64,000 nt of DNA from Natrinema mahii (GTDB lineage Archaea > Halobacteriota > Halobacteria > Halobacteriales > Natrialbaceae): the NCBI GenBank assembly GCA_000690595.2, contig JHUT02000001.1:62001-126000 (forward strand). Reading direction: 5' to 3'. The position numbers and the translations under genes are program-made. Of this stretch, positions 18,342 through 27,040 are shown one piece after another; positions within the stretch are counted from its first letter, which is position 1; each line of letters starts with the position of its first letter. Below the pieces are notes generated by a model. The model did no database searches. It saw only the letters and a program-made list of their open reading frames with translations, and was not told the origin of the DNA.

Positions 18342-18821
18342 ATGCTCGACGTCGGCGACGACGCACCGGAGTTCGAATTGCCAAACCAGTACGGCGAGAC
18401 CGTTGCTCGCTCAGATTTCGACGGCCAACGGCTCGTCGTCTACTTCTATCCCCGCGCCAACACCGAGGGCTGTACGCTCGAGGCCCGCGGGTTCGACGAG
18501 GCGCTCGCGCGCTTCGCGGAGCGCGACGTCGCGGTCGTCGGCGTCAGTGACGACCCCGTCGACGACCTCGAGTCGTTCGTCGACGAGTACGACTTCGGGT
18601 TCGACCTCCTCTCGGACGAGTTCGGCGAAGTCGCGACGCTATACGACTCCTACGGCGAGAAACAGATGTTCGGGAACACCTTCGACGGCGTCTTCCGCAA
18701 CACCTACCTCGTCGGCCCCGACGGCCGTATCGAGGCGGTCTACGAGGACGTGACGCCCGAGGGCCACGCCGAGGAAATCCTCGCTGACCTCGCGGACGCC
18801 TCGCCGGAAGCCGCCCCGTAA
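18342..18821 (+). CDS. Peroxiredoxin, PrxQ/Bcp type, lacking the usual resolving cysteine
   Basis: This 159-residue thioredoxin-fold protein should reduce hydrogen peroxide and organic peroxides. It starts MLDVGDDAPEFELPNQYGE and has the peroxidatic site YFYPRANTEGCTLEARGF with Cys44. In PrxQ the resolving cysteine is usually five residues later; here that position is arginine and no other cysteine is seen, so it would act as a 1-Cys enzyme with an external thiol. The rest (VVGVSDDPVDDLESF, NTYLVGPDGRIEAVY) is standard. It is a single gene. Confidence 0.9.
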   Translation: MLDVGDDAPEFELPNQYGETVARSDFDGQRLVVYFYPRANTEGCTLEARGFDEALARFAERDVAVVGVSDDPVDDLESFVDEYDFGFDLLSDEFGEVATLYDSYGEKQMFGNTFDGVFRNTYLVGPDGRIEAVYEDVTPEGHAEEILADLADASPEAAP

Positions 18822-18940
18822 CCGGGCCGTCGGGTCAGCGGATCGCTCCGCGCTCGTGTCATCGACGGAACCGCTCGCTGCTCGTATCCGAGTTCTGAAG
18901 TAGCCGGCCGCGAACCGACCGGTATCGACCCATCGACCAC

Positions 18941-20215
18941 ATGACGCTGAACGACAACGACCGCTCGATCGCGGCCTTCGCCATGCTCGCTCACGCGACC
19001 GTCCACTGGTTCGAACTGGCGATCCCGATCTTCCTGGTCGTCTGGCTCGAGGCGTTCGAGATCTCCATCGCGGTCGCCGGGATCGCGGTCGCGGCCGGCT
19101 ACGCGCTGTTCGGGCTCGGCGCGTTGCCCGCCGGCCTGCTCGCCGATCGGTACGGGCCGAAACGGCTCGTTCTAGCCTGCCTCGTCGGGATGAGCGTCTC
19201 CTTCGTGGGACTCTCGCTCGCGACCTCGATCTACGGCATCGCCGCCGCGCTGATCTGCTGGGGTGTCACCGCGAGTGTCTACCACCCCGCGGGGCTGGCG
19301 CTGATCAGCACCGGCGTCGAGGACCGCGGGACGGTCTTTGCCTGGCACGGCATCGCCGGCAACCTCGGCATCGCGCTGGGCCCCTTCGCGACCGCGACCC
19401 TACTGCTCGCGCTCGACTGGCGGCTCGTCGCCGTCGCGTTGTCAGTCCCCGGCGCGGTCGCGACCCTCTACGGGCTTCGGGCCCGGTTCGATCCGACTGC
19501 GGCGGTCGCGAACGACGGCGAGTCGGTCGGCTCGCTCTCCGCGGCTGAGTTCGCCGACACCTCCAGATCGCTGTTTGCCGGCTCGTTCCTGCTCGTCTTC
19601 GCGGTCGTCACGGTCGTCGGTCTCTACTACCGGGGCGTCCTCACCTACCTCCCGGAACTACTCAATGGCCTCCCGGCGCTTGCGGGAATCGAGCCGCCGG
19701 CAGCCCTCGAGGAACTCTCGCTGGGCGACTACTTCTACGTCGCCCTGCTGGTCGCGGGGATGGCCGGCCAGTACGTCGCCGGAAAACTGACGAGCCGCGT
19801 GCCCGTCGCCCGCGGGCTGGCGGTGGTCTTCGTCGGGCTCGCGGTCCTCGCGGTCGCGTTCGTGCCGGTCTCGGGGCTGGGACTGCTCCCGATCCTGCTG
19901 TACTGTGGCGTCCTCGGGTTCGCGCTGTTCGCGATCGAGCCGTTCTACCAGGAGGCCGTCGCCGTCTACACGCCCCCGGACGCGCGGGGCCTTTCCTACG
20001 GCTACACCTACCTCGGCATGTTCGGGCTGGGCTCGCTCAGCATCGCGCTGGGGGGCTACCTGCTCGACCACGCCACGACGGCAGCGCTGTTCGTCACCCT
20101 CGCGGCGATCGCGCTGCTCGGTGCGGGGATCGCGGTGAAATTGCTGTTCAGTCCGAGACCGGTCACGAACGAGGCCGCCGCGGGTGCGGCGGACGCGAGC
20201 GCCGGCGACGACTGA
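18941..20215 (+). CDS. MFS transporter
   Basis: The 424-residue protein has about twelve hydrophobic segments and the MFS loop 2-3 signature GLLADRYGPKRLVLA near residue 65, plus a second-half counterpart AGKLTSRVPVARGLAVV. A central cytoplasmic loop is at residues 180-205. Such carriers move small solutes by proton or sodium coupling; the substrate cannot be told. It begins MTLNDNDRSIAAFAM, and ends in a short alanine-rich tail. No operon partner is evident. Confidence 0.85.
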   Translation: MTLNDNDRSIAAFAMLAHATVHWFELAIPIFLVVWLEAFEISIAVAGIAVAAGYALFGLGALPAGLLADRYGPKRLVLACLVGMSVSFVGLSLATSIYGIAAALICWGVTASVYHPAGLALISTGVEDRGTVFAWHGIAGNLGIALGPFATATLLLALDWRLVAVALSVPGAVATLYGLRARFDPTAAVANDGESVGSLSAAEFADTSRSLFAGSFLLVFAVVTVVGLYYRGVLTYLPELLNGLPALAGIEPPAALEELSLGDYFYVALLVAGMAGQYVAGKLTSRVPVARGLAVVFVGLAVLAVAFVPVSGLGLLPILLYCGVLGFALFAIEPFYQEAVAVYTPPDARGLSYGYTYLGMFGLGSLSIALGGYLLDHATTAALFVTLAAIALLGAGIAVKLLFSPRPVTNEAAAGAADASAGDD

Positions 20216-20370
20216 GACGGATTGCTGTCTCGATGTCCCGGCGGAACCGCCGCCCGGGTCGCGGGTGCGCCGGCACTGACTGACAGGAAACCGTATGAGG
20301 GCGGCGCCGCCGCTCGTCGCTCGAGTCGCGCTCAAAAATCGAACGGGCCGAGCGGCGGGGCCGCAGTCGC

Positions 20371-22635
20371 TTACTGGAAGGTGCGGCCGAGCTGTTCCTC
20401 TTCCTGGGCCGGTTCGGCGGTGTCGAACTGCTCTTCGATCTCCTCGTACTGCTCGCGGGTCTCGGGGGTCACGCTCGGGTTGACCTCCTCGAGGGCGTGT
20501 TCGAAGTGGTCCTTGCTGATGCGGACGTTCCCGATCGTGTCGCCCATCTCCTCGGGGTCGACCGAGTTGATGAACTCGCGGCTGGCGGCCATCGAGGCCT
20601 CGCGGGTGACCGCTTCGATGTCGGCCCCGACGTAGCCCTCGGTCTCACTGGCGAGCCAGTCGAGGTCGACCGCGTCGGCCAGCGGCTTGTCGCGGGTGTG
20701 GACCTCGAAGATCTTCCGGCGGCCGCCCTCGTCGGGGACGGGCACGTGGACGTGACGGTCCAGCCGTCCGGGACGGAGCAGTGCCGAGTCGATCAGGTCG
20801 GGCCGGTTGGTCGTCGCGATCACGACGACGTCTTCCAGTTCCTCGAGCCCGTCGAGCTCGGTCAGCAGCTGGGAGACGACGCGTTCGCCGACGCCGGAGT
20901 CACCCTGCTGGCGGCCGCGCTGGCCCGCGATCGAGTCGATCTCGTCGAAGAAGATCACGGTCGGTGCGTTCGACCGCGCCTTCTCGAAGACCTCGCGGAC
21001 CCCCTTCTCGGACTCGCCGACGTACTTGTTCAGTAGCTCGGGGCCCTTGATCGAGATGAAGTTCGACTGGGCCTCGTTGGCGACGGCCTTGGCGAGCAGG
21101 GTCTTCCCCGTGCCCGGCGGGCCGTACATCAGGACGCCCTTGGCGGCCTGCATGTCCAACTCGTCGAACACCTCGGGGTAGTCAAGCGGCCACTGGACGT
21201 TCTCGCGGAGCCGCTCTTTGGTGTCCTCTAAGCCGCCGACGTCGTTCCACGTGACGTCGGGGACCTCGACGAAGACCTCCCGCATCGCGGAGGGTTGGAT
21301 GCCCTTGAGGGCCTCCTTGAAGTCGCCCTCGGTGACCTCGAGCGTCTCCAGGACCTCGGCGTCGATCTCGTCTTCCTCTAAGTCGAGGTCGGGACGGATG
21401 CGCCGCAGGGCATTCATCGCGCCCTCGCGGGTCAGGCTCTCTAAGTCGGCCCCGACGAAGCCGTGGGTGTTCTCGGCGTACCGGTCGAGGTCGATTCCTT
21501 CCTGGAGGGGCATCCCGCGGGTGTGGACCTGCAGGATCTCCTTGCGGCCGTCCTTGTCGGGGACGCCGATCTCGATCTCGCGGTCGAAGCGACCGCCGCG
21601 GCGGAGCGCGGGGTCGATGTCGTCGACGCGGTTGGTCGCGGCGATGACGGTGACGCGACCGCGCTCCTCTAAGCCGTCCATCAGCGAGAGCAACTGGGCG
21701 ACGACGCGGCGTTCGACGTCACCGCCGGCGTCCTCGCGCTTTGCCGCGATCGAGTCGAGTTCGTCGATGAAGACGATCGCGGGTGCGTTCTCCTCGGCCT
21801 CCTCGAAGACCTCGCGGAGTTTCTCCTCGCTCTCGCCGTAGTACTTCGACATGATCTCCGGGCCGGAGATCGTCTCGAAGTGGGCGTCGATCTCGTTGGC
21901 GACGGCCTTGGCCATCAGGGTCTTCCCGGTGCCCGGCGGGCCGTGCAGCAGGACGCCCTTCGGCGGTTCGATGCCCAGCTGCTGGAACAGCTCGGGGTGG
22001 CGCATCGGCAGCTCGATCATCTCGCGGACCTGGTCGAGTTCGTCGTCCAGACCGCCGATGTCCTCGTAGGTGACGTTCGGGACGCCCTCGGCGGACGCGC
22101 CGCCGCTCGAGCTGACCTGTTCGGCCGGCGTCTCGGAGATCTCGATGCTGGTCGAGTCCGTGATGACGACCGTGCCCGACGGCGAGGTGCTGGCGATCTT
22201 CAACGGGACCGACTGGCCGGAACTCGCCATCGGGCCGAACGACAGCGAGAACGGCACCGTCTGGCCCTCGGTGACGGCCTGCCCGCTGAGTTTGTCGCGG
22301 ACGAGCGGGCCGATGTCCCCGCGGATGCGGAGGTTCTGCGGGAGCGCGACGGTGACCGATTTCGCGGGTTTGACGTCGGCGGGTTCGATGGTGACGGTGT
22401 CGTCGATCCCGACGTCGGCCTCCTGGCGCAGGCGGCCGTCGATCCGGACGATGCCGCGTCCTTCGTCCTCGGGATAACCGGGCCAGACGCGAGCGACGGC
22501 CTGTCCGTCGCCCTTGCCCGAGATGACGATGTAGTCGCCGTTCTCGAGGTCGAGTTCGTTCATCGATACCCGGTCGATCGCGGCGAGTCCGCGGCCGGCG
22601 TCTTTCTGTTTCAGTGGTTTGACAGTAAGCTTCAT
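20371..22635 (-). CDS. cdc48: Cdc48/p97/VAT-type AAA+ ATPase
   Basis: Cdc48 unfolds proteins, often handing them to the proteasome. The 754-residue protein has the N domain ([21 protein letters not shown], double-psi barrel) to about residue 185, then two AAA modules, each with Walker A GPPGTGKT (near 230 and 505), Walker [11 protein letters not shown] and IFFDEIDSI, and second-region arginine fingers ([21 protein letters not shown]). The C-terminus is a flexible E/Q-rich tail. It starts four bases inside the end of the Hsp20-like DUF7127 gene, so the two share the promoter at 22911-22920. Confidence 0.97.
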   Translation of the reverse strand: MKLTVKPLKQKDAGRGLAAIDRVSMNELDLENGDYIVISGKGDGQAVARVWPGYPEDEGRGIVRIDGRLRQEADVGIDDTVTIEPADVKPAKSVTVALPQNLRIRGDIGPLVRDKLSGQAVTEGQTVPFSLSFGPMASSGQSVPLKIASTSPSGTVVITDSTSIEISETPAEQVSSSGGASAEGVPNVTYEDIGGLDDELDQVREMIELPMRHPELFQQLGIEPPKGVLLHGPPGTGKTLMAKAVANEIDAHFETISGPEIMSKYYGESEEKLREVFEEAEENAPAIVFIDELDSIAAKREDAGGDVERRVVAQLLSLMDGLEERGRVTVIAATNRVDDIDPALRRGGRFDREIEIGVPDKDGRKEILQVHTRGMPLQEGIDLDRYAENTHGFVGADLESLTREGAMNALRRIRPDLDLEEDEIDAEVLETLEVTEGDFKEALKGIQPSAMREVFVEVPDVTWNDVGGLEDTKERLRENVQWPLDYPEVFDELDMQAAKGVLMYGPPGTGKTLLAKAVANEAQSNFISIKGPELLNKYVGESEKGVREVFEKARSNAPTVIFFDEIDSIAGQRGRQQGDSGVGERVVSQLLTELDGLEELEDVVVIATTNRPDLIDSALLRPGRLDRHVHVPVPDEGGRRKIFEVHTRDKPLADAVDLDWLASETEGYVGADIEAVTREASMAASREFINSVDPEEMGDTIGNVRISKDHFEHALEEVNPSVTPETREQYEEIEEQFDTAEPAQEEEQLGRTFQ

Positions 22636-22880
22636 CGTTCCTCCTCTAGTTCGATAGTGAGCACGCCGTTTTTCATAAACGTGTGCGCGTCTTCGGCGGT
22701 CGCCGGGAGTTCGACCTCGTACTGGTCGTCCGCAAGGACGACGATGACGGTGTCGTCGACGACGTCGACCGAGACGTCCTCGACTCCGGTGCCGAAGTCG
22801 ACGGCCATGACCGTGGCGTCGTCGTACTCGTACCGACGGGCTACCTGCCCTTCTTCGCGGGTGAATTGGTCGAGAGTCAT
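22632..22880 (-). CDS. DUF7127 / Hsp20-like small protein
   Basis: The 82-residue protein ([20 protein letters not shown]) has an alpha-crystallin-like end: [20 protein letters not shown] and [15 protein letters not shown], the latter the beta-strand pattern of Hsp20 proteins. It matches the haloarchaeal DUF7127 family as I know it. It precedes and overlaps cdc48 by four bases, so a chaperone or adaptor role for Cdc48 substrates is plausible but inferred. Confidence 0.78.
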   Translation of the reverse strand: MTLDQFTREEGQVARRYEYDDATVMAVDFGTGVEDVSVDVVDDTVIVVLADDQYEVELPATAEDAHTFMKNGVLTIELEEER

Positions 22881-22910
22881 GCTGTAACTAACCCAAGGTA
22901 AGCGGTGCTT

Positions 22911-22920
22911 CTATATAAAC
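22911..22920 (-). promoter_or_regulatory. TATA element of the DUF7127-cdc48 operon
   Basis: GTTTATATAG on the minus strand lies about 30-40 bases before ATG 22880, giving an expected transcription start near 22890 and a leader of about ten bases. The AT-rich run stands out from the GC-rich flanks. Confidence 0.65.
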
Positions 22921-23087
22921 CTTTCGCCGATTGATCGCAAGAAGGCGAGGGGGTCAGTACAGAGTACGTTGTTCGTAGTTCACATCGGTCCGATCGGCGA
23001 CGGAGTCGTCGGTCCGACGTGCTATCGTCGGCTCGGAACAGCCAACGTCCCATCCCCGGCGTTCGCCGGTGAGAACCGTCTCGAGTC

Positions 23088-23095
23088 TTTATATC
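23088..23095 (+). promoter_or_regulatory. TATA element of the alpha/beta hydrolase gene
   Basis: TTTATATC lies 23-30 bases before ATG 23118, the spacing expected for a leaderless transcript starting at that ATG. It argues against the in-frame ATG at 23106 as the start. Confidence 0.6.
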
Positions 23096-23117
23096 CGTCC
23101 CCCTCATGTTCCAGCGT

Positions 23118-23894
23118 ATGCAAGCGGTAACACATCACGGCCGGGAAACGGCGTACGAGGTTATCGACCGGGGGGCCGACGGACCGCCGATCTGTTTCGT
23201 CCACGGCAGCGGGGGATCGCGGACGGTCTGGACCGGGCAGCATCAGCTCGCGGACCAGTATCCCATCGTGACGGTGGATCTCAGCGGCCACGGCGACTCC
23301 GAGGACATCGACGCCAGCGCCGGCTACAGCACGTTGTCGGCCTACACCGACGACGTCCTCGCCGTCGTCGAGGCGACCGGGGCCGAGGTCCTCGTCGGGA
23401 ACTCCCTCGGCGGCGCGGTTGTCCTCCAACTGCTCCTCGAGCGCGACGCCGACCCCGAGGCCGCCGTTCTGACCGGGACTGGCGCGCGGCTGGGCGTTCT
23501 CGACGACCTGTTGACGTGGCTGAAATCGGACTTCGAGCGGGCGATCGAGTTCCTACACGGCCCGGATCGGCTCTTTCACGACTCCGACGCCGACGTCCGG
23601 GAGCGATCGATGGACTTGATGGCCGACACTGGACAGGCGGTCACCCGGCGGGACTTCCTGACCTGCCACGAGTTCGACGTCCGCGACCGCCTCGACGAGA
23701 TCGCCGTCCCGACGCTCGCGGTCTACGGGGAACACGACCAGTTGACGCCGCCGGGGTTCCACGAGTACCTCGCCGACGAGATCGAGGGGGGCCGACTCGC
23801 CGAGATCGAGGACGCGGCACATCTGGCGATGATCGAGCGACCGGACGCGTTCAACGGGGTCGTCGAGGCGTTTCTCACGGATCTCGAGGGCTGA
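23118..23894 (+). CDS. Alpha/beta hydrolase
   Basis: The protein (about 258 residues, MQAVTHHGRETAYEV) has the alpha/beta hydrolase oxyanion motif CFVHGSGGSRTVW, the nucleophile elbow VGNSLGGAVVLQ (serine), an acid in VYGEHDQLTPP and the histidine in DAAHLAMIERPDAF. The catalytic triad is therefore complete. The substrate could be an ester, lactone or haloalkane; nothing nearby settles it. ATG 23118 is chosen from the TATA element at 23088. A 63-base gap separates it from the convergent small gene. Confidence 0.88.
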   Translation: MQAVTHHGRETAYEVIDRGADGPPICFVHGSGGSRTVWTGQHQLADQYPIVTVDLSGHGDSEDIDASAGYSTLSAYTDDVLAVVEATGAEVLVGNSLGGAVVLQLLLERDADPEAAVLTGTGARLGVLDDLLTWLKSDFERAIEFLHGPDRLFHDSDADVRERSMDLMADTGQAVTRRDFLTCHEFDVRDRLDEIAVPTLAVYGEHDQLTPPGFHEYLADEIEGGRLAEIEDAAHLAMIERPDAFNGVVEAFLTDLEG

Positions 23895-23957
23895 GCGGAG
23901 CGCGACGGCCGTCGACCGGCTCAAGAGACGTCAAGCCGACCGGCCCGCAGGCGGAAG

Positions 23958-24158
23958 CTATCGCCGATCCTCGAGCGCGACGAAGGAGTCGGTCGTCGCG
24001 GTGAGCCACGCCGTCGATATCGCTCCCTCGTCGATCTCCTGCGGGAACATCGTACACACTGCGATATCGTCGTGTTCGACGGTGACGTGTTGCAGTCCCG
24101 ATCCGTGGTCGGTTGCCGACTCGCGTTCGCCGACGGCGCGTTTCGATGATTCGGACAT
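23958..24158 (-). CDS. Small haloarchaeal protein, DUF7511-like
   Basis: The 66-residue protein begins MSESSKRAVGERESATDHG and contains VTVEHDDIAVCTMFPQEID then AISTAWLTATTDSFVALEDRR. I recall this pattern from a small haloarchaeal family of unknown function (DUF7511), which I could not check. The start at 24158 is fixed by the TATA element at 24201-24210, which would lie inside the longer alternative N-terminus. No neighbour suggests a role. Confidence 0.65.
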   Translation of the reverse strand: MSESSKRAVGERESATDHGSGLQHVTVEHDDIAVCTMFPQEIDEGAISTAWLTATTDSFVALEDRR

Positions 24159-24200
24159 GAGACGGGTCCTCAGCGTTCTATCCGCGTCTTTTCCGTTCTT

Positions 24201-24210
24201 GCATATAAAC
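24201..24210 (-). promoter_or_regulatory. TATA element for the DUF7511-like gene, in an AT-rich upstream tract
   Basis: GTTTATATGC on the minus strand lies about 45-52 bases before ATG 24158. A further AT-rich tract with several TTATA-like motifs extends to about 24270, which is unusual in this GC-rich sequence and may hold extra promoter or regulator sites. Confidence 0.5.
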
Positions 24211-24335
24211 ACTGGCCCTAAACCGAAGTTATACTTATATGCGGTATTATTACCCTTATATATTTTCGATCGGGCCGGCTCGAGGGCTCGCGAGCCACCC
24301 CCGGCCCGGCCGCGCGAGTAGGGAACGGAACCCGG

Positions 24336-25148
24336 TCAGTAGAGGTCCTCGAGGTCGCTCTCTTCGTGGCCGTGTTCCGCGGCGGGGAACGCGCCCGATT
24401 CGACGGCCGCGACGTAGTCGTCGATCGCCGATTCCATCTCGCCGCGAACGTCGCCGAACTGCTTCGAGAAGGAGGGCGTCCACTCGCTCAACCCGACGGC
24501 GTCGTCGACCACGAGGACCTGACCGTCGCAGTCCGGTCCGGCCCCGATCCCGATCGTCGGGACGTCGATGGCGTCGGTGACTTCCGCCGCCAGGTTCGAG
24601 GGGACGTGTTCCAGCACCAGCGCGAACGCGCCCGCCTCCTCGTGGGCCTCGGCCAACTCGAGGATGCGTTCGGCGGCCTCCTGGTCGGTTCCCTGCCGGG
24701 GATAGCCGCCGTACTGGTTGACGTGCTGGGGCGTGAGCCCGAGGTGGGCCATCACCGGAATCCCGAGCCGGACCAGCTTTTCCGTGAGATCGACGGTGTG
24801 GGGACCGCACTCGAGTTTGACCGCGTGGGCGTCTTCCTCCTTGAGCATTCGGCCGGCGTTCTCGACGCTTGCGGCCTCGTCGACGCCGATCGAGAGGAAG
24901 GGCATGTCGGCGACGATCAACGCGTCCTCGGTCGCCCGCGCGACAGCGCCCGTGTGCCGGGCCATATCGTCAACGGTCACTGGCAGGGTCGTCTCGTGGC
25001 CGAGCGTCGTGTTTCCGAGGCTGTCTCCGACGAGGATGATGTCGACGCCGGCCTCGTCGACGATCGAGGCCGTCGGCGCGTCGTACGCCGTCAACATCGT
25101 GATCGGTTCCTCGCCCGCTTTCGATCTGACATCCCGTACGGTAGGCAT
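24336..25148 (-). CDS. panB: 3-methyl-2-oxobutanoate hydroxymethyltransferase (PanB)
   Basis: PanB adds a hydroxymethyl group from methylene-tetrahydropterin to 2-oxoisovalerate, giving ketopantoate for coenzyme A. The 270-residue protein starts MPTVRDVRSKAGEEPITMLTAYDAPTA and shows the magnesium and substrate motifs VGDSLGNTTLGHETTLPVT, VKLECG, PVMAHLGLTPQHVN and TIGIGAGPDCDGQVLVVDD. ATG 25148 is taken as the family start. No other pantothenate gene is adjacent. Confidence 0.95.
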   Translation of the reverse strand: MPTVRDVRSKAGEEPITMLTAYDAPTASIVDEAGVDIILVGDSLGNTTLGHETTLPVTVDDMARHTGAVARATEDALIVADMPFLSIGVDEAASVENAGRMLKEEDAHAVKLECGPHTVDLTEKLVRLGIPVMAHLGLTPQHVNQYGGYPRQGTDQEAAERILELAEAHEEAGAFALVLEHVPSNLAAEVTDAIDVPTIGIGAGPDCDGQVLVVDDAVGLSEWTPSFSKQFGDVRGEMESAIDDYVAAVESGAFPAAEHGHEESDLEDLY

Positions 25149-25246
25149 ACCCATAGCTTGACCTCCCACGATTAAACCTCGTTGTTCTCCGGCCGCGCTC
25201 GGCCGGACCCGGCGCGCTTAAGAGGGATCGGTCGCCATACCCACGC

Positions 25247-25480
25247 GTGCCAGAACGCGTCGAAACGACCTCGCCCGACGGGGTCGACTACGGCTGGGTG
25301 ATGCAGACGACGTTCGTCGCCACCATCCTCGTCGGCGCACCGCTCGTCGTCGCCCTCTCGACGACCGTGACCCTGCCGTCGTGGGCCGACCGGGCCGAGT
25401 TCGCGATCCGCGTCGGGGCCCCCGTGTGGCTGGTTACGTCGCTCGTGGTCTTTGCCTACGCCAAACGAAAGCAGACGTAA
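25247..25480 (+). CDS. Small two-helix membrane protein (DUF5822-like)
   Basis: The 77-residue protein starts at GTG 25247 (MPERVETTSPDGVDYGWVM) and has two hydrophobic segments, VMQTTFVATILVGAPLVVAL and RVGAPVWLVTSLVVFAYA, ending in basic AKRKQT. This matches my memory of the haloarchaeal DUF5822 family. CTTAAG at about 25215 may be its promoter element. It is divergent from panB and convergent with the HAD gene. Function unknown. Confidence 0.7.
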   Translation: MPERVETTSPDGVDYGWVMQTTFVATILVGAPLVVALSTTVTLPSWADRAEFAIRVGAPVWLVTSLVVFAYAKRKQT

Positions 25481-25509
25481 TCGGAAGATTCGGCCGCCGC
25501 CGGTCGGGC

Positions 25510-26049
25510 TCAGACGCCCGACGGTCCCTCGCCGACGTACTCGAAGTCCATCCCCGCTCGTTCTGCGGTCCGGAGATCGCGCTCGGAATCGCCGACGAAC
25601 AGCGCTCGCCCCGGCTCGACCTCGAGCCGGCGCGCCGTCGCGAGCAACGGCTCCGGGTCCGGCTTCCACGTCCCGACCGTGTCCCGACCGACGACCGCCT
25701 CGACCGCCGCCGAGAGGGCGTGTTCCTCGAGCGCGATCCGGCAGGCCCGCTCGCAGTTCAGCGAACAGACCCCCGCGGGCAGCGACCGCTCGAGCAGCTC
25801 GTCGGCGTGCGCGAGCCGCTCGGAGGTCCGCGCACCCTCGTGTTCGTGGGCCGCGATGGCCGCCTCGACCTCCGCGTGGAGTCCCACCTCAGCCGCGCCC
25901 TCGAGCATGGCCCACAGCCCCTCGCTCGGGGGATCGACGTTCGCGCCGTCGTACACCGCGCGGACGTCGACGGCGACGGCGTCCCAGTCGACCGCGAGGT
26001 CGACGAGGGTCCCGTCCAGATCGTAGACGATGGCGTCGTACTCGCTCAC
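25510..26049 (-). CDS. HAD-family hydrolase (phosphatase-like)
   Basis: The protein (179 residues) starts at GTG 26049 with MSEYDAIVYDLDGTLVDLAV, giving the HAD nucleophile motif DLDGT. The lysine region is GRDTVGTWKPDPEPLL and the third acidic motif is ALFVGDSERDLRTAERAG. A helical cap lies between residues 20 and 90, so it is a subfamily IA enzyme like phosphoglycolate phosphatase. GTG 26049 is chosen since HAD proteins begin just before the DxDGT motif; the frame is open far upstream without family similarity. Confidence 0.85.
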   Translation of the reverse strand: MSEYDAIVYDLDGTLVDLAVDWDAVAVDVRAVYDGANVDPPSEGLWAMLEGAAEVGLHAEVEAAIAAHEHEGARTSERLAHADELLERSLPAGVCSLNCERACRIALEEHALSAAVEAVVGRDTVGTWKPDPEPLLATARRLEVEPGRALFVGDSERDLRTAERAGMDFEYVGEGPSGV

Positions 26050-26243
26050 GGAGGGTCGTACGGGCGAGAGGAGAATAGGAGCTTCGGTGCGGTCGGCGCT
26101 CGCCGGCCGGTCACCCCGGTCCCGAGCCGTGGTCGGCCGGCAGGGTCTCGCGGACCGCTTCCCGTTCCGCGGTGAGTTCCATGGCGGCCATTCGACGGCC
26201 GTGACAAACGGTTCCGTGACGGTCGGACCCAACGGAAATCCGA

Positions 26244-26251
26244 ACTATATC
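26244..26251 (+). promoter_or_regulatory. TATA element of the Tat lipoprotein gene
   Basis: ACTATATC lies 19-26 bases before GTG 26270, consistent with a leaderless transcript starting at or next to that codon. Confidence 0.55.
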
Positions 26252-26269
26252 AAGATTAAATATGTTCGA

Positions 26270-27040
26270 GTGCCGAGACCGGCTGTGCAACGGAGAGATC
26301 TGTTACTCGGTGGGGGAGTAGCACTCTCGGCGACGATCGCCGGCTGTAGTTCCGATGACACCGACGCGAGCGGGGGCGACTCGGGGAACGGAAACGGCAG
26401 CGACGACGGGAGCGACGCCGATTGGGACGAAACGAAACTCCTGACCGGCGGGGCCGCGCTCGAGCAGACCGGCGGACGGTTGACCAAAGACCGAGAGGAC
26501 ATCGGCTGGGAGATCGAGGACGCGTACGTCGATACCTACGTCGAGAACACCGGTGACGGCCCGTCGGGGACCGCGGTCGTCGACTGTACCTGGTACGACG
26601 GAAACGGGAGCGAGCTGCGAACCGATTCGACCGACATCGCGACGATCGCCGCCGGAGAGACCTGGAAAGCGCGGGTCTACTACGACGGCACGGATCCCGG
26701 TTCGGTCGAGGACTTCGATCTCTCGGTTCGGGACGAGGCGCCCGAGGAGCCGGTCAATCTCGACGTCGGCGGGATGACGGTCGCGAACGTCGATCGTTAC
26801 GTCGACGAGACCGGAGTCGAGTTCAGCGTCGACTTCAAAAACAAGCGATCCGAACCGATCGAGACGGTGTACGTGATCCTCAAGCTATACGAGGACGACG
26901 TCCTCGTACACACCGAGATGGGACATCTCGAGGGGTTCGAGGCGGGAGAGACCAAACGCGGGTATCCGTTCGGCATGACCGGGGGTCGCGCCGACGCCGT
27001 GAACGGTCGCGAGTTCCTGTTCGCCGACGCGGAGCCTTAG
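26270..27040 (+). CDS. Tat-exported lipoprotein of unknown function with two FxLYD-like domains
   Basis: From GTG 26270 the protein has a twin-arginine signal with lipobox (RRDLLLGGGVALSATIAGC), then a low-complexity linker of S, G, D and N, then two beta-rich halves. The first contains VDTYVENTGDGPSGTAVVDC, the second VDFKNKRSEPIETVYVILKLYED; both resemble extracellular FxLYD-type domains. It should be anchored to the outer face of the membrane. The stop overlaps the convergent aldolase gene end by four bases. Role unknown. Confidence 0.75.
   Translation: MPRPAVQRRDLLLGGGVALSATIAGCSSDDTDASGGDSGNGNGSDDGSDADWDETKLLTGGAALEQTGGRLTKDREDIGWEIEDAYVDTYVENTGDGPSGTAVVDCTWYDGNGSELRTDSTDIATIAAGETWKARVYYDGTDPGSVEDFDLSVRDEAPEEPVNLDVGGMTVANVDRYVDETGVEFSVDFKNKRSEPIETVYVILKLYEDDVLVHTEMGHLEGFEAGETKRGYPFGMTGGRADAVNGREFLFADAEP

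Noticed and set aside
20497-22887. Several plus-strand open frames over cdc48
   Set aside because: Shadows of the conserved Cdc48 gene.
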